Below are positions 28,301 to 39,492 of a DNA stretch of 64,000 bases, one piece after another. The stretch is from positions 248,001 to 312,000 of the forward strand of contig NC_052487.1 of assembly GCF_009730915.1 (NCBI RefSeq), written 5' to 3'. Each line of letters starts with the position of its first letter. Positions within the stretch are counted from its first letter, which is position 1. A model generated the notes under the pieces. It worked only from the letters and a program-made list of their open reading frames with translations, ran no database searches and was not told where the DNA came from. This DNA comes from Dioscorea cayenensis subsp. rotundata. Taxonomy: Eukaryota > Streptophyta > Magnoliopsida > Dioscoreales > Dioscoreaceae. Position numbers and translations under genes: made by a program.

Positions 28301-28897
28301 ACAATTTTTGGTGGCACAACCTCTGCTTTATCTCTATTATAGACCTTTCTTTTCAACTAACAAAAAGGTTCCTTTGAGAAGTTAAGCACTAATAAGTCTT
28401 TATGAATCTTTGATCATTGTTAATTTAACTTGTTCTTCTTTCTTTTACATATATGTCCTTATAACAATCTCAAATATAAAATTCATAGTATGAAAACAGG
28501 GGTATGAATGTAAAAGATAAGGTTTTTTTTTTAATAAATAAATAAGAAAATGTAAATTAAATGAAGAGTTGTTTGGAAGGTGATGTATAGAAATAGAAGA
28601 AGGAATCCTTCTCTATCAATCATAGTCTTTAGGCATGGCAACCTTTCAACCACTTCCAAACCTCTAAAGCTTTTTATATTTTTTAATACTAAAAACCTTT
28701 CTGACTTAGCATAATTTTGATACATTTAAAATGGTTGGTATAGTTCTTGTATCACTTTTCTTTTCTTTTTTCTTTTTTTTTTCATTTCATGGTCCATGGT
28801 CCATGTTCTTCTCACTGTTTTTCTCTACATTGCCAACCAAGTTTCTTGTAAGTCTTATTCTTCTTCTTCTTCTTCTTCTTCTCTGATCTTTGAAGAC
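25376..28897. other. Long AT-rich intergenic region with simple repeats
   Basis: No gene is supported here. Simple repeats include (TA)n at about 26192-26210, (TTTAA)n at 26582-26617 and (ATCTC)n at about 28205-28229. A less AT-rich island at 27140-27310 and a CT-rich stretch at 28050-28380 precede the small membrane-protein gene and may be regulatory. No transposon ends were identified. Confidence 0.45.
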
Positions 28898-29267
28898 ATG
28901 CCACAAAGAGGCTATGTTTTGGTGTTCTTCTTGTGGGCTTTGATTGCCATTATCACACCAACTTTGGTTTCATTGTCATTAGCATCAAAGAAAACAAACA
29001 TGGAGGCTTCTCAGGGTGAGGTTATTGTTTTTGTTTATGAGAAGCTTTGTTTATTTTGTTTTTCATTTCAATGGATTTTTAAGAGTTTCATTGGAATAAT
29101 AATAAATAGGAGGTGCAAGGATTGAGGTTAAAGTAAGGAGAATGATGGTGTTGTTGGAGAAGACCCTTACAAGGAATACATCATCATCATCATCATCATC
29201 ATTCACAGAAGCACCAACTCCTGCTCCAGCTCCAACAATGGTGGCAGGGAATGGAACACATAGATAA
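28898..29267 (+). CDS. Small single-pass membrane or secreted protein of unknown function
   Basis: Two exons (28898-29015, 29110-29267), joined in phase through a 94-bp GT-AG intron, encode 91 residues. The N-terminus MPQRGYVLVFFLWALIAIITPTLVSLSLAS is a signal peptide or membrane anchor. After the junction comes a basic, amphipathic stretch (GGARIEVKVRRMMVLLEK), then a Ser run encoded by a (TCA)n microsatellite, and a Pro/Ala tail ending EAPTPAPAPTMVAGNGTHR. I know similar short plant proteins only as uncharacterised transmembrane proteins. An upstream in-frame ATG at 28796 would add a CT-repeat-encoded Ser tract; I prefer 28898 because that stretch looks like a pyrimidine-rich leader. It could be a precursor of a small peptide, but nothing proves processing. 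Confidence 0.6.
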
Positions 29268-29631
29268 AGTGGAAATTTTCTTTTCTTTTTGTTTCTGTAT
29301 GATTTGATTTCAAGTGAATTTCAAGCCATTATACAAATTATTATTATTTTTTCTTGGAAAAGCTCATTCTCTGAATTCTCTAATTGATTTTTTCTGCATT
29401 GCATTTGCATATTTGAGGAATGAGATTCCCATGCAATTTCTCTTGATCTTTGATTTTCTGAAACTTTCGAAAATGGATGACAGGTCAATCTCTGTTTCTT
29501 TCTGATTGCAACCATTGCAAGATTAATACTGAAAATCTGTGTTATTTATTCAAAGATGTGGAGAGTTTTTTCTTATCAGTTTCACCAAAATGTTACAATT
29601 GAATGAGAAAAGAGAATACAACCAACATTGC

Positions 29632-31732
29632 CTAGAATTCACTCAGTCGAGAATCTAGAAACTCGGTAACAGTCGTATATTTCACATCTGGATAAAGCTG
29701 GGTTCCTTCCAGACCTGAAGATTCTTCGATGCAAAAGTAAGTATGATCGCCCTTTATAAAGGCAGAATAGATGAAGATCAGTTCCCGTTTGCCGGTAAAT
29801 GGTGTCTCTGCAATGTAGACAAGCATATTCCCTTTAGATGATGAAATTTCATATATAAATCTAGTGACTTCAGTTTCTAATTATTGGTTTACCTTGAATG
29901 AGCTTCAGAAGCTGCTCCTCTTGTATGTAAATCTTCTCGAGCTTCTTCTGTATTTTCGCCTCCCAGATCTCAGCGAGTTCATTAAATGAAACAACATTGC
30001 CAGGAGGCCTCAAATACAACACTTTGTTTAATGTCTTCGGGTCGTCAATGGTGTTAATTGTAAAAGTAGCTACATCAAGTTCCTTTACAAAGACAGCTGC
30101 AGAAAACCTTCCCACCATTAAAACAAGACATAAACAGCCACCTCGAATTCAAATCACTTCATAAATAAGCAAGAACTCTGTTACAAGCTGACCTTTAACA
30201 TTTCCATCACCGAAGATTTTCATTGTGTCTCTCGGTGGTTTTATTAGGCCTGGTTGAACCAATGATGGAAGCAAATAGCCCATGAATAGATTGCAACAGA
30301 TGTAGGTGTGTGGAATGCCTTCTTTCTCTATAAGACGGCGAACTTCAGCTTTCTTCTCATAAAACCCATGGTCCATGCCAAGAATTTGGCTCTTATCAAC
30401 ATCACATCCAAACTCCGATGGAATAAACCTCTGCATTTTACTTGTTCAAGTAAGCAAAACATAACTAAATCAATTTCACTCTGCATCACTCGAGAACGAT
30501 CATATTATTTACAAGCAAAAATTTAACCATACAATGCCCTTTCAGCATTTCCAGAAGAAAACAATTATGTTTACAGTGTTGATTATCTAGTTGTGATAAT
30601 CTGTTTCTTTAATCATATACTTATTTACACTTGACTTTGTTGTCAGTTCCGGTGCTCATCAGCCGTTCAAGGGTGAGTTTGCTTGGCTCTATTAGATTAT
30701 CTGGATTTCCAAATACTAAAAAGCGGGGCATTCCTTTACTTTTATTTCATTGTAGCAAGAAATTTGCAAATGCAAAGACCCTTTCAAATCCTGATTTCAA
30801 TGTAAACTAATTTTGGGTAAAAGTCGAAATCTTGATTTCATTCACCTGTGACAACTCCATACAGTCACATTCAAACTATTCTCCCTATTTCATTCTCCAA
30901 ATCCAAATTTTGAAATCCTCCAAATCATATTTTCAAATCCATGTAACACAAAATCCAAAAGATTAAGCGCGAAAAAATCAGCAACAAATTCACTTTATAT
31001 GAACAATACTAATAATGCATATAGATTCACAAGGAGGCAGTGAAGCAAATATAATGAATGCTGAATAATGCTAAATCCAACAAGTACAATTATAAAAAAA
31101 GAAACTTTCCACAATTTTAGGGTTTTTTGAAACCAAATCAATAAGAATCCAATAACATGGGTGGTCACTGGTCAGAATCAATAAATCATAACATAAACAA
31201 ACAGCAAATCTAGTGTTTGTTACCTTGATGCATCCTGCTTCCTTTATTGCTTGAATTAGAAGTTGCTGATTAAGGCATTGGATTCCAGGAATGGAACAAA
31301 TCACAACATCAACTAGCTTGATTGCCTCATGAAGACTTTGTAAATCATTCAAAGAACCCTAACAAATGGGGAAATTTGAATTTCAAATCAATACTTTGTT
31401 AATCATTCAAGGAACCCTAACAAATGGGGAAATTTGAATTTCAAATCAACATAAACACTAAAAATAGCAAAATTGAAAAAAAAAAAAATCCAGATCAATG
31501 GAAAAGATCCAAGCTTTGAAAAAAGAAAAGAAAAAAAAAATGGGACCTTGATGAGGGTCACGCCGGCGTCGGAGAAGGAGCGAAGGAGAAGGGATTTGTC
31601 AGGGTCGGAAAAGGCATGCTCACGGACGAGGGCGAAGGTCGGGTGGCCGGCGGCGAGGCTTGCGGTGACGAGGTGCCGGCCGAGCCTTCCGGTGGCGCCG
31701 ATCACCAAGACTTTGGTCTTCTCCGCTGCCAT
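29632..31732 (-). CDS. Isoflavone reductase-like NADPH-dependent reductase (PCBER/PLR family)
   Basis: Member of the NmrA-like atypical short-chain reductases that reduce phenylpropanoid dimers and related phenolics in the cytosol. Five exons (31547-31732, 31224-31358, 30193-30430, 29893-30096, 29632-29807) encode 312 residues, the family length. The NADPH loop is VLVIGATGRLGRHLV. The catalytic Lys lies in FYEKKAEVRRLIE, after RFIPSEFGCD. Other landmarks are the FGDGNVK turn, LNKVLYLRPPGNVVSFNELAEIWE and the ending LYPDVKYTTVTEFL. It is diverged from typical pinoresinol-lariciresinol reductases (CSIPGIQCLNQQ in place of the usual SAxSGxxxR), so the substrate cannot be named. The start at the GC-rich 5' end MAAEKTKVLV is clear. 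A 58-bp duplication around the exon 2 acceptor creates a decoy splice site. Confidence 0.9.
31341..31448. repeat. 58-bp tandem duplication spanning a splice acceptor
   Basis: The block with tcattcaaagaaccctaaca and aaatttgaatttcaaatcaa (about 31341-31390) is repeated at about 31399-31448 with two or three changes. It carries the intron 1 acceptor and the first bases of exon 2 of the reductase gene, giving two equal acceptors 58 bp apart. Confidence 0.92.
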
Positions 31733-32164
31733 TGCTGCTGATCAAGCTCTGGATCTCGCGCAGGAGACACGAATCTTAAAGTGCTAATATGAAATTAATA
31801 CTCAATGATTACTTACTATTTAGATCAAATCTACTTAAAAAAATGTTTAATTAAATTATATTATTATATGTCTTGATGGTTAGAAATCAATTTTAAAAAA
31901 TTATAAAAAATTAAACAATCATTTTGTCTCTTTCCCCCTCGTGTATCTCGAGGAAATATTATAATAATAATAATTAATATATATTTTAACAAAGTTTTGT
32001 AAACTGACTTTTAACTGTAAATAAAAATATTAAGTGCTATATCAACAAATATAGTTTTTATTAAAGGTATATTAACAATCAACCATGCTACAATAGTATA
32101 CAAGCACCTTCCATAAAAAGATGTTAAGGGATAAGTATATATAAAGATGCACCAATTACATGGT

Positions 32165-32312
32165 TTAACAACTTTTCAAAAATAAATCTTTTTGTTATGC
32201 AATCCTGAAAAATGGCAATACAACTCTCACAGAGAACTCAGTATACATTTGTAAGTTGAGAGGCTTGAATCCGAGACCTCCGCACGTAAGAACCACTGGA
32301 CTACGCCCAAGA
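32165..32312 (-). mobile_element. tRNA-derived SINE
   Basis: Read on the minus strand the element begins ttgggcgtagtccagtggtt. This contains a pol III box A (tagtccagtgg), and about 30 bases on a box B (ggattcaagcc). A tRNA-unrelated body follows with ctctcaacttacaaatg and gagagttgtattgcca. The same body occurs at 7755-7890. The 3' end is A/T-rich near 32165-32190. No clear target-site duplication was found, so the ends are approximate. Confidence 0.65.
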
Positions 32313-32419
32313 TAATTTTCTCTATTTAATATTGGATTATATTCTTTTTATTAAATTGCAGTGAATTTTATGATTTATTTCTATCCAAAAATGGGAAAGA
32401 ACCATTAGATTCTATCAAT

Positions 32420-32730
32420 AGCATTCGGCACAGTCTGTCATTCTTAGGTCGAGGGTGGAGGAGACCGGTCAGGGGTCTTCCTCAGAGGGAGTTCACGAGT
32501 AGAGCGCAGGCTAGACTTTCTTTTGTGGGTGCTTTGAGGAAGTGTTTTGCCTTCTGTCTGAGCTTCTTTGTGTGGGATTCTGTGTTGTTGAACCACATCT
32601 AGTGGTGTTTTTGTTGTGTTGTTATTTTCTGTTATGGTTGTAACCACTTTTCTGGTGGGTACTTTTATACTTTTCAGTTCTTAATAGTAGTAGTTTATCC
32701 AATTTTTTCAAAAAAAATAATAATAATAAA
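32420..32730 (+). mobile_element. Possible LINE 3' end with A/TAA tail
   Basis: A GC-richer stretch than its surroundings (about 32440-32600) is followed by a T-rich leader with ttgtaaccacttttctgg and agtagtagtttatcc. It ends in aaaaaaataataataataaag, which resembles the 3' UTR and tail of plant L1-type LINEs. No reverse-transcriptase motif and no target-site duplication were seen, so this is a guess from the tail. Confidence 0.3.
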
Positions 32731-32912
32731 GTAATCACTAATCACTAATTAACAAATATTTCACATCAAATTTTCTTTTAAAGATATATCCCTAAAAATA
32801 TATAAAAACTCTTACAATTTGAGTTCCAAAAAGTTAGTAAAATAAAAATTTGGAGAGAATTACAACAGCAAGTGAAAAAAAATCATAATAGTAAAACAGA
32901 AAGAGAAGATGA

Positions 32913-34829
32913 TCAGAGAGTGTGAAGAGGAGCAGGATTGAGTTGCAGAGATGAGAGCCAATCAATGAGAGCTCCATTAACAAGTTCAGGAACTTCATCA
33001 TGTGGACAATGTCCTGCTTTAAGATTCACAATTGAAGTATTTGGATAGAACTCTTTAATCCTTGCAGCCTTGCCTGGCCCTACCCATGGATCCAAATCTC
33101 CCCACAGCAGCAGCAATGGGCATGACAGCTTGCTCAGTAAACTATCCAGTGTATACTTTGTCTGATTTGTCATGAATCTTGCCATCAATCTGAAAATAAA
33201 ATACGATAAACGACGTGTTAAGTTGTATTCTTGGTTCATGTATTTCACCGTATGCGACATTTTCGTTTGTCAAGAAGAGAATGAACATAGCAAGTGGGTT
33301 TTATTTACCTGTAATAAACTTCTCCGGCATTGGGATCTCCGGCAGGCTTGGTTATAGATTCCACAAGATAATCATCGACATTGGAGGTGTTTATGTAAAC
33401 CTGAATAGTTATAGTAATTAGATTTCAGTTATGATTGCTCAAGAAAAGAAATTGATGAATGTGAGTTAGTAAAGAGTGGTTTACAGTTTTCAAGACTGAT
33501 TCAATTCGAGCCGGTTGCTTTGATTGCCAAAATACGAAACTGAGGATGATTCTTTGCAGAACTTCTTTCACCGGATTGATTATAAACTTGTTTATGATTG
33601 ATTGTTCTTCAGTGTTTGTGTTTTGTGCACTCGGGCTTCCAAATTGTCCGGCAGAGTTCAGCAGAACAAGTCCGAGAACTTGTTGTTCCAATTCGGCTGC
33701 CGTGAATAAAGCTGTAAATCCCCCAAGACTGGAGCAAGTGTTGGTTGATGGTCAGCTCATCCCATAAACACTCTATCTATAACAGAAATAACAATGCCAC
33801 AAGATAGATACCTCATCAAGTCAAGTGTATAATATAATGAACCGAAGTCAAAATTTTTTCGAACAATTTTGACAGATAAGAATCAATTCGAAGCACGATA
33901 AATTCAAATACTAATTGTTTCATTGATAAATTCAGTTAAGAAGACTGAAACACACACTGCAAAGAGGAACAAAGTTATAAATCAATTGACATATAGCAGG
34001 CAATATAATACCTGTTTCCGACTAATATCGCTGGTTCTCTCACAATTTCCTTCATGAAATCAGAAACTTGATCCCTCCAAACAATTGCATCATATTCGAT
34101 GACCGCCTTATCACTCCAACCAAATCCAAGCAAGTCCAAAGCATAGACCTTATACTTCTTTGCTAATTCTGGTATGTTATATCTACACATTCATTCACGA
34201 ATCAAATGACAAGCAAATTGATACATTGTATATAATATTGAATCTCATCACACATTGCTCAATTGCATAAACATTCTAAGTTTGGTAGACATCTTCAATT
34301 AATTCAAATACTAAAAATAAACAAGTGAATGAGGAAAACCTCCAGTGAAATGCTGAAGCCCCAAAACCATGAATAAGAACAATTGGAGTCCCATTTCCCT
34401 GCACTACATAGTGTATCTTGTGACCTCTCCATGTCCAAAAATTATATCCTTCTGGTTTGAATGGTAATCTCTCCATCCCTATCAATTCATACAATCAAAA
34501 CCACAATCAAATACTCTAAACTGAAATTGAATCAAAAGTAAACAAAAAGCAATGACCTTGAGCTGGAGTAGCGCTTAACAAAGAACAGAAGACTGAGATT
34601 GCAATCCCTTTAGACACAAAGCTCCTCCTTGGCATTCCAGCTGATCTTCCTTCCAACACAATAAAGATTCAAACTTTATCCAAAAATCAAACAAATAAAC
34701 TTCAAAAAAACAAAAATAAAGAAAAATTTAAAGCTAACTACCATTGGGGAGAAACTTCTTGGTGATTAAGGCACGATGGTGAGGATTAAAAAGGGAGGTC
34801 CTCCCGGAAGCAGCGAGAGAAGCAGACAT
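32913..34829 (-). CDS. Plastid-targeted alpha/beta hydrolase
   Basis: Seven exons (34742-34829, 34557-34640, 34340-34478, 34012-34182, 33485-33728, 33309-33400, 32913-33189) encode 364 residues. The first ~55 residues (MSASLAASGRTSLFNPHHR, then PRRSFVSKG) form a transit peptide. The mature part starts near GMERLPFKPEGYNFWTWRG. Catalytic elements are the oxyanion loop HGFGAS, the nucleophile Ser in GNSLGG (its codon is split between exons 4 and 5), the acid Asp in WGDLDPWVG and the His in AGHCPHDE. YNIPELAKKYKVYALDLLGFGWSDKA and NAGEVYYRLM match the Arabidopsis At4g36530-type chloroplast hydrolases. The substrate is not known to me. The Met in MYELIGMERL comes from intron sequence and is not the start. 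Confidence 0.92.
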
Positions 34830-35003
34830 GGAATTGAAAATCTTAAGAATGGAAGCTCAAGAATGGAATTGCTTGGAATCCATGAGAAGATGATGAAAAG
34901 TTGGTGCTTTCATTTTTGTGTGGCTTCTGACATTTCATGGTTGTGTGCCTTGTGGCGCGTTTTAAGCCAAAGCAGCAACTTTAGTTATTATTATTATTAT
35001 TAG

Positions 35004-35455
35004 GGAAAATTAATTATAACTCCTTCAAAGTTTCAAAATATCCCAGACAGAACTCTGACATTTAAATTTGCCAGACAGTCCCTTTTTTTTCTGACAAGTT
35101 ATTTTTCAGTTAATAACTTAATACAGTTCACTTTGTCAGTTTATTCTATCTTACAACATGTACTTTCCGTTTAAAAATATGGGTTTCCGCTTAAAACTTC
35201 GAGTTTCCGCGTAAGAATATGGGTTTCCGCTTAAAATTATAAGTTTTCGCTTAAAATTATGTGTTCCTGTTTAAAAAACTGAGAGGCAATCTTGTCAACA
35301 TTAGTTACCTTTATGTCAACATTAGTCACCTTTATGTCAGTAAGGTCTGATAAGTAATCTGTCAGAAAAAAGAAGGGTCATCTGGGAATACTCAAAGTCA
35401 TAGGGGTTTTTTGTGAATATCTTAACTTCAGAAGAACTATTTGTTTATTTCCAAC
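35004..35455. mobile_element. Fold-back (MITE-like) element with internal 20-22-bp minisatellite
   Basis: The left arm (about 35035-35125: cccagacagaactctgac, ccagacagtcccttttttt, ctgacaagttatttttcag) pairs imperfectly with the right arm read on the other strand (attcccagatgacccttc, ttttttctgacagattactt). Both ends abut TTA repeats (34984-35001 and 35453-35469), which could be a target-site duplication of a simple-repeat target. The centre (35166-35275) holds about six copies of a tttccgcttaaaattat-type unit. There is no coding capacity; the superfamily is not clear. Confidence 0.55.
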
Positions 35456-36050
35456 TATTATTATTATTGTTGTTTTTTTTTTTTAAATGGTGTGATTTAT
35501 TTTTAGTTAAATGTAAATAAATTATAGATATATGCAATTAAAAGTTTCTAAAAAATAAAAAATTATTAAAAACTCCTCATTATTTGGCCTCTCTGATTTT
35601 TCATTCATTTTTTTTTTTAACTCTTCCTATTTATTTTTGATATTTTAATAAAATATTAATAATACTCTTCAATATAGATAACGGTTGAAGTCTTACAATG
35701 ACACTGGATTGAGCCTGTTAATATTAGTGTAAAAGAGAGAAGATCACCGTTGACCTTTCTTGCCCTTGAGCATAAGTGTGACATAAGAGTATTTACAAGG
35801 GGATAAAATAATAGGTAATTTTATTAAATTTAAAAGTAAACATTCTAAAAATTATGTTTTTAGAGATTTTATAAATTTAAAGAATTTTTTTTTTAAATTA
35901 GAAAGAGTTTACAAAACTTGTAATAGATTTGAGCTTTTTATCTTTGAATTATGGGAAGATGGGATAACCAACCACTCGATGAAGGGGTGGTTTTTCCTTA
36001 TTTTAATCGATAAGAATCTATAACAAAATACAAAAGAAGTGTAAATATAG

Positions 36051-36651
36051 CAAGTTACTATGGGCGAGAGAAATTAGCTGGTTTATTCGTAAAGCTGGTG
36101 GAAAATCTTTGTTAGCAAAGGTTAGAAGAACATTTTTGGCTGCTAGTGTTTACATCATTTGGAGAGCAAGGAATTGTCTCATTTTTTAGGGAAAAAGAAT
36201 TACTGCTGAAGAAGCTTTTGGACAAGTCAAGGAGATTGTGATGTTTAAATATAAAAAATATTTTTTAAAAGAATTATGTAGAACGGGGTAGCTGAACAGA
36301 GATATATATAAATATATATGAAGAATTAAGTGAAAAGCTGTGATAAAGAAAAAAATAACTGGTGAGAAGTATAGTGGAATACATGTATCATGAATGAGAT
36401 TACCTGATGTTAAAATATGGATGAGTTTGGAAAGAATGATCTGGTTGGTTTAGGAAGTTTGATGTTTCAGGAAAACAAGAAATAGGTGGAGTTAAAATGT
36501 TTTGGTCTGATAGTTGCATTAATTACCATGAGGAGACAAATTAGGATATTATAATCCAGGTTTTATTTGTACTGGTGAAGCTTCTTTTTAGTGTTGGTTT
36601 TGAACCATGTTTTTGTAATGTTGAGCTAATAAATATAATTGGTTGATTGAC
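36051..36651 (+). mobile_element. 5'-truncated LINE (L1-like) with 13-bp target-site duplication
   Basis: The direct repeat agtgtaaatatag flanks the insert at 36038-36050 and 36652-36664. The first ~210 bases translate to a LINE ORF2 C-terminal segment: KLLWAREISW, GGKSLLAKVRR, then AASVYIIWRARNCLIF, a stop codon, then GKRITAEEAFGQVKE. The W.RERN.RIF-like motif is typical of the region behind the reverse transcriptase in plant LINEs. The rest is 3' UTR without a long poly(A), ending ttggttgattgac. It is clearly defective. Confidence 0.8.
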
Positions 36652-37040
36652 AGTGTAAATATAGAAAAATAATAATAATAAATATAGGAACATAGGAAAA
36701 TGTAACAGTGAATACGGTGTATAATTTTTTATAAACTAAAAAAAAATGTAAAATGACAATTATTAAAAAAAAAAAACATAGCAAAATTTCAAAAACTTAT
36801 TCTGAGAAAACAAGGTGGAAACCTTGGTGCACAGCCTGGAATGAATTAATTATTATATTCTTAAAAAAAAAAATTTAAGAAGAATAAGATTATAATATAA
36901 AGTCTCATGATCTCCTTGTCTTTGATGATGACAAGACATTAGAGAAACTAAGTAATCTTATCTAAACAAACTTGTTTGATCTCTCAACATGAAATCCAGA
37001 GACATCTTTCTATTAATCACTTTCTCTCTATACTTATCTG

Positions 37041-37042
<2 letters not shown>

Positions 37043-37082
<40 letters not shown>
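37043..37082. repeat. (TTA)n microsatellite
   Basis: About 13 uninterrupted TTA/ATT units. Similar trinucleotide tracts occur at 39463-39492 and 52755-52795. Confidence 0.95.
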
Positions 37083-38336
37083 TAATGACCACCAAACATA
37101 ATAATTGGGTGAGTGAGAAGTGGACAAGAGGGAACAAAACAGAGCAGGCTTCTTAATTTTTCATTTGAAGGGATCATGCCACTCACCACATAACAATTGA
37201 ATGTTTCATGAGCTCAAGATTACATAGTACTAAAAAGTGCTGTTTGATTGAAACTCACTAGACCTTTTCAAGAAATCTAAAATGACATACTCTCAACAAC
37301 ATAGCTCTTGCAATCAAATCAATCAAATAATTGTAGTAACTAAAAGTTACATGTTTGATGAGTTTAATTATTGTGACTTGTGTAATTTTTATATTTATTG
37401 TTAACATCATAAAAAAATAAATATACCACTAAATTTCATTAAAAAAAAAAATCAGAATTAGGTATAAAATATATAATTAGAAATTGATCACTCTAATCAT
37501 CAGTAATAATATTAATTAAGTGAATAGAAAAAACAAAATAGATAGATTTCCAATTGAGCATCACTCTTCTTCCACTTATAGTATAGAGATGATTGGATCG
37601 GAGTTGTTTCACTAAAGTTCAAAAAAGTATTAACAAAATAAAAGTTTGCATCTAATGGTGGTAGTATAGGGTGCAAGTTTGCTCTTTTAGATTAAGATGT
37701 TGCAGATAGCCGGAAAAAGAACATGTAATCATTGAGACAAAAGCTTCGATGAATAGTATTATTGTTTCAAATAAAAATAGATAAGCCATAATTCATTAAT
37801 TAAAATGCTTGGATCATTAAGACAAAAGCTTTCATGATGGTGAGAGTTTAGTGAAGAGGAGTCTTATCAATTTATTGTTATTATGATTATTTACCTTGAC
37901 TTCTTTTATTCACTAGAGAAAAGATGAGTGTTATTTGGTTAGGATAAGAAGCAATAAAATGAAATAATTGAGAGATACAATGAACCAAGATGTGATCCAA
38001 GGAAATGGGATAACTGCACTTTCATTTTCCTCATCATGCATTCATTGGACTCCAATAAAGGCACATCGATGTCTTGTTTTCCTTTCTTCTTTTTGGTTTT
38101 TTCTATATATTTTTTTCATTTTGGATTTATCATTGACGAGATTAAAACTTTTTTACATATATTGTTGGATATTTACTATAATACATTCATTTTTTATTAT
38201 TTATGTTGTTTCACATCCATTACAGCTCCCTTGCTGAATCAGGAGGACTCTGTACAGCCTGCTATGCTTTTTGTATTTTAATAGGACTTGTTTGATGCTT
38301 TTAACTATGTTTAGTAATATATATATATATATATAT

Positions 38337-38664
38337 ATTTACAAGGGCGCTTCTTCTAGGGACGTGATTTAACATCTAACCGCTTCCAACTGCACCAAGT
38401 TCTGATCCCCACACACATACCCTTTCTCTTACTTTTTGTCATATGCGGACATTTATATGTATAGGGACTTGTTTTCTAAAAATATGCGTAGAAATCTACA
38501 CACTTCCCCGAAAAGCTATTACATCAACATCTAACAACTCTCAATTATGATTCATGCCACACACTCAATATTCTCTCAAAACACCAATGTTTTTTTTCTA
38601 CACATTATTTCTTTTTTATTTTTTATTATCATCTATGAACATCTGCGGATGATGTTTATTACTA
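38337..38664. mobile_element. (TA)n-flanked fold-back repeat, copy D
   Basis: The element lies between (TA)n tracts at about 38311-38336 and 38663-38682. Its start ttctagggacgtgattt and aacatctaaccgctt match the ends and body of the copies at 46391, 48930 and 59495. The interior is longer and more diverged, so membership is less secure than for the other copies. Confidence 0.4.
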
Positions 38665-38689
38665 TATATATATATATATATTAAATATG

Positions 38690-38870
38690 AACAAGTTTAA
38701 ATCCCACTAGACATAATGGAGTGAACAGATCTTTAATTGTGCGTGTGAGCTTGAAACTCAAACCATCTGTCACCTAATAAAAATATATTAATAAATAATT
38801 AATTCTCAGTCACTGCACACACCTCTAATGATATTTGTCACATTTGCGAAAAAAAATATCTAACAAGGAC
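38690..38870. repeat. SINE-like fragment shared with 57585-57710
   Basis: Both places have a box-B-like gagcttgaaactcaaac / ggtttgaaatctcagctc, followed by tgcacacacctctaatgatatttgtcac / tgcacatctctaatgtgatttgtac and an A-rich end. This suggests a second, old SINE-like family; no full copy is seen. Confidence 0.35.
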
Positions 38871-39459
38871 GAATCATCCTTTATTATATTGAAAGGTATT
38901 TCAACTTTCAATTTTCAATGAGCAGAGGAATGAATACCACTCTCCCATACGAGTAGTTAATTCACGTGCTTCAAATTTTATTTATTTATGTATTTATTTA
39001 TACAATAAAAAGGCTGAATCACTCATCCAATTTTCAAAATAATAATAATAATAATAAATTTATATTTCCGGTAAATTTAAAAGAGGTTGTACTGTGTGTG
39101 TCAGGATGGAATCTTTTTGGTTATCAGACAAAGTGCTTTGCTGGCACCTCCTCCTCAAAAAACTGTCAAATGAATGAATGAATGAATGTGAACCACATTT
39201 AACTTCAAGAGAGAGAAATTTTTATTTTTACCATTTTCTTATTAAATACAAATACTGATATTTCATAGACAGAAAAAAGAGACAGAGTGTGTGTTCTGTG
39301 TTTTCAGTTTTCAGTTTTTAATTTTCAAATTTATATGAAGAGGAAGGAGACAGAGGAATTGGGAGGGAGAGAGAAGAGTTTAGTTTGGGAATAGGTGCAT
39401 TTTGGGAAGAGGACAAAATGGGAAGGTTTTGTGCCAATCAATAGAGAGAAATTTCTTTC

Positions 39460-39492
<33 letters not shown>

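Larger units (their letters stand above)
31733..32912. other. Spacer with SINE-like and LINE-tail-like repeats
   Basis: No gene is supported. The left part (31790-32160) is AT-rich 5' flank of the reductase gene. A minus-strand tRNA-derived SINE lies at about 32165-32312 and a possible LINE 3' end at about 32420-32730. The remainder is AT-rich 3' flank of the hydrolase gene. Confidence 0.45.

Noticed and set aside
32230-32312. Possible tRNA gene from box A and box B matches
   Set aside because: No cloverleaf stems can be formed and the 3' part is an unrelated body shared with another locus, so it is a SINE and not a tRNA.
34276-34494. Start of the alpha/beta hydrolase at MYELIGMERL
   Set aside because: MYELI is encoded by intron sequence; a proper acceptor joins GMERLPF in phase to two upstream exons that encode a transit peptide.
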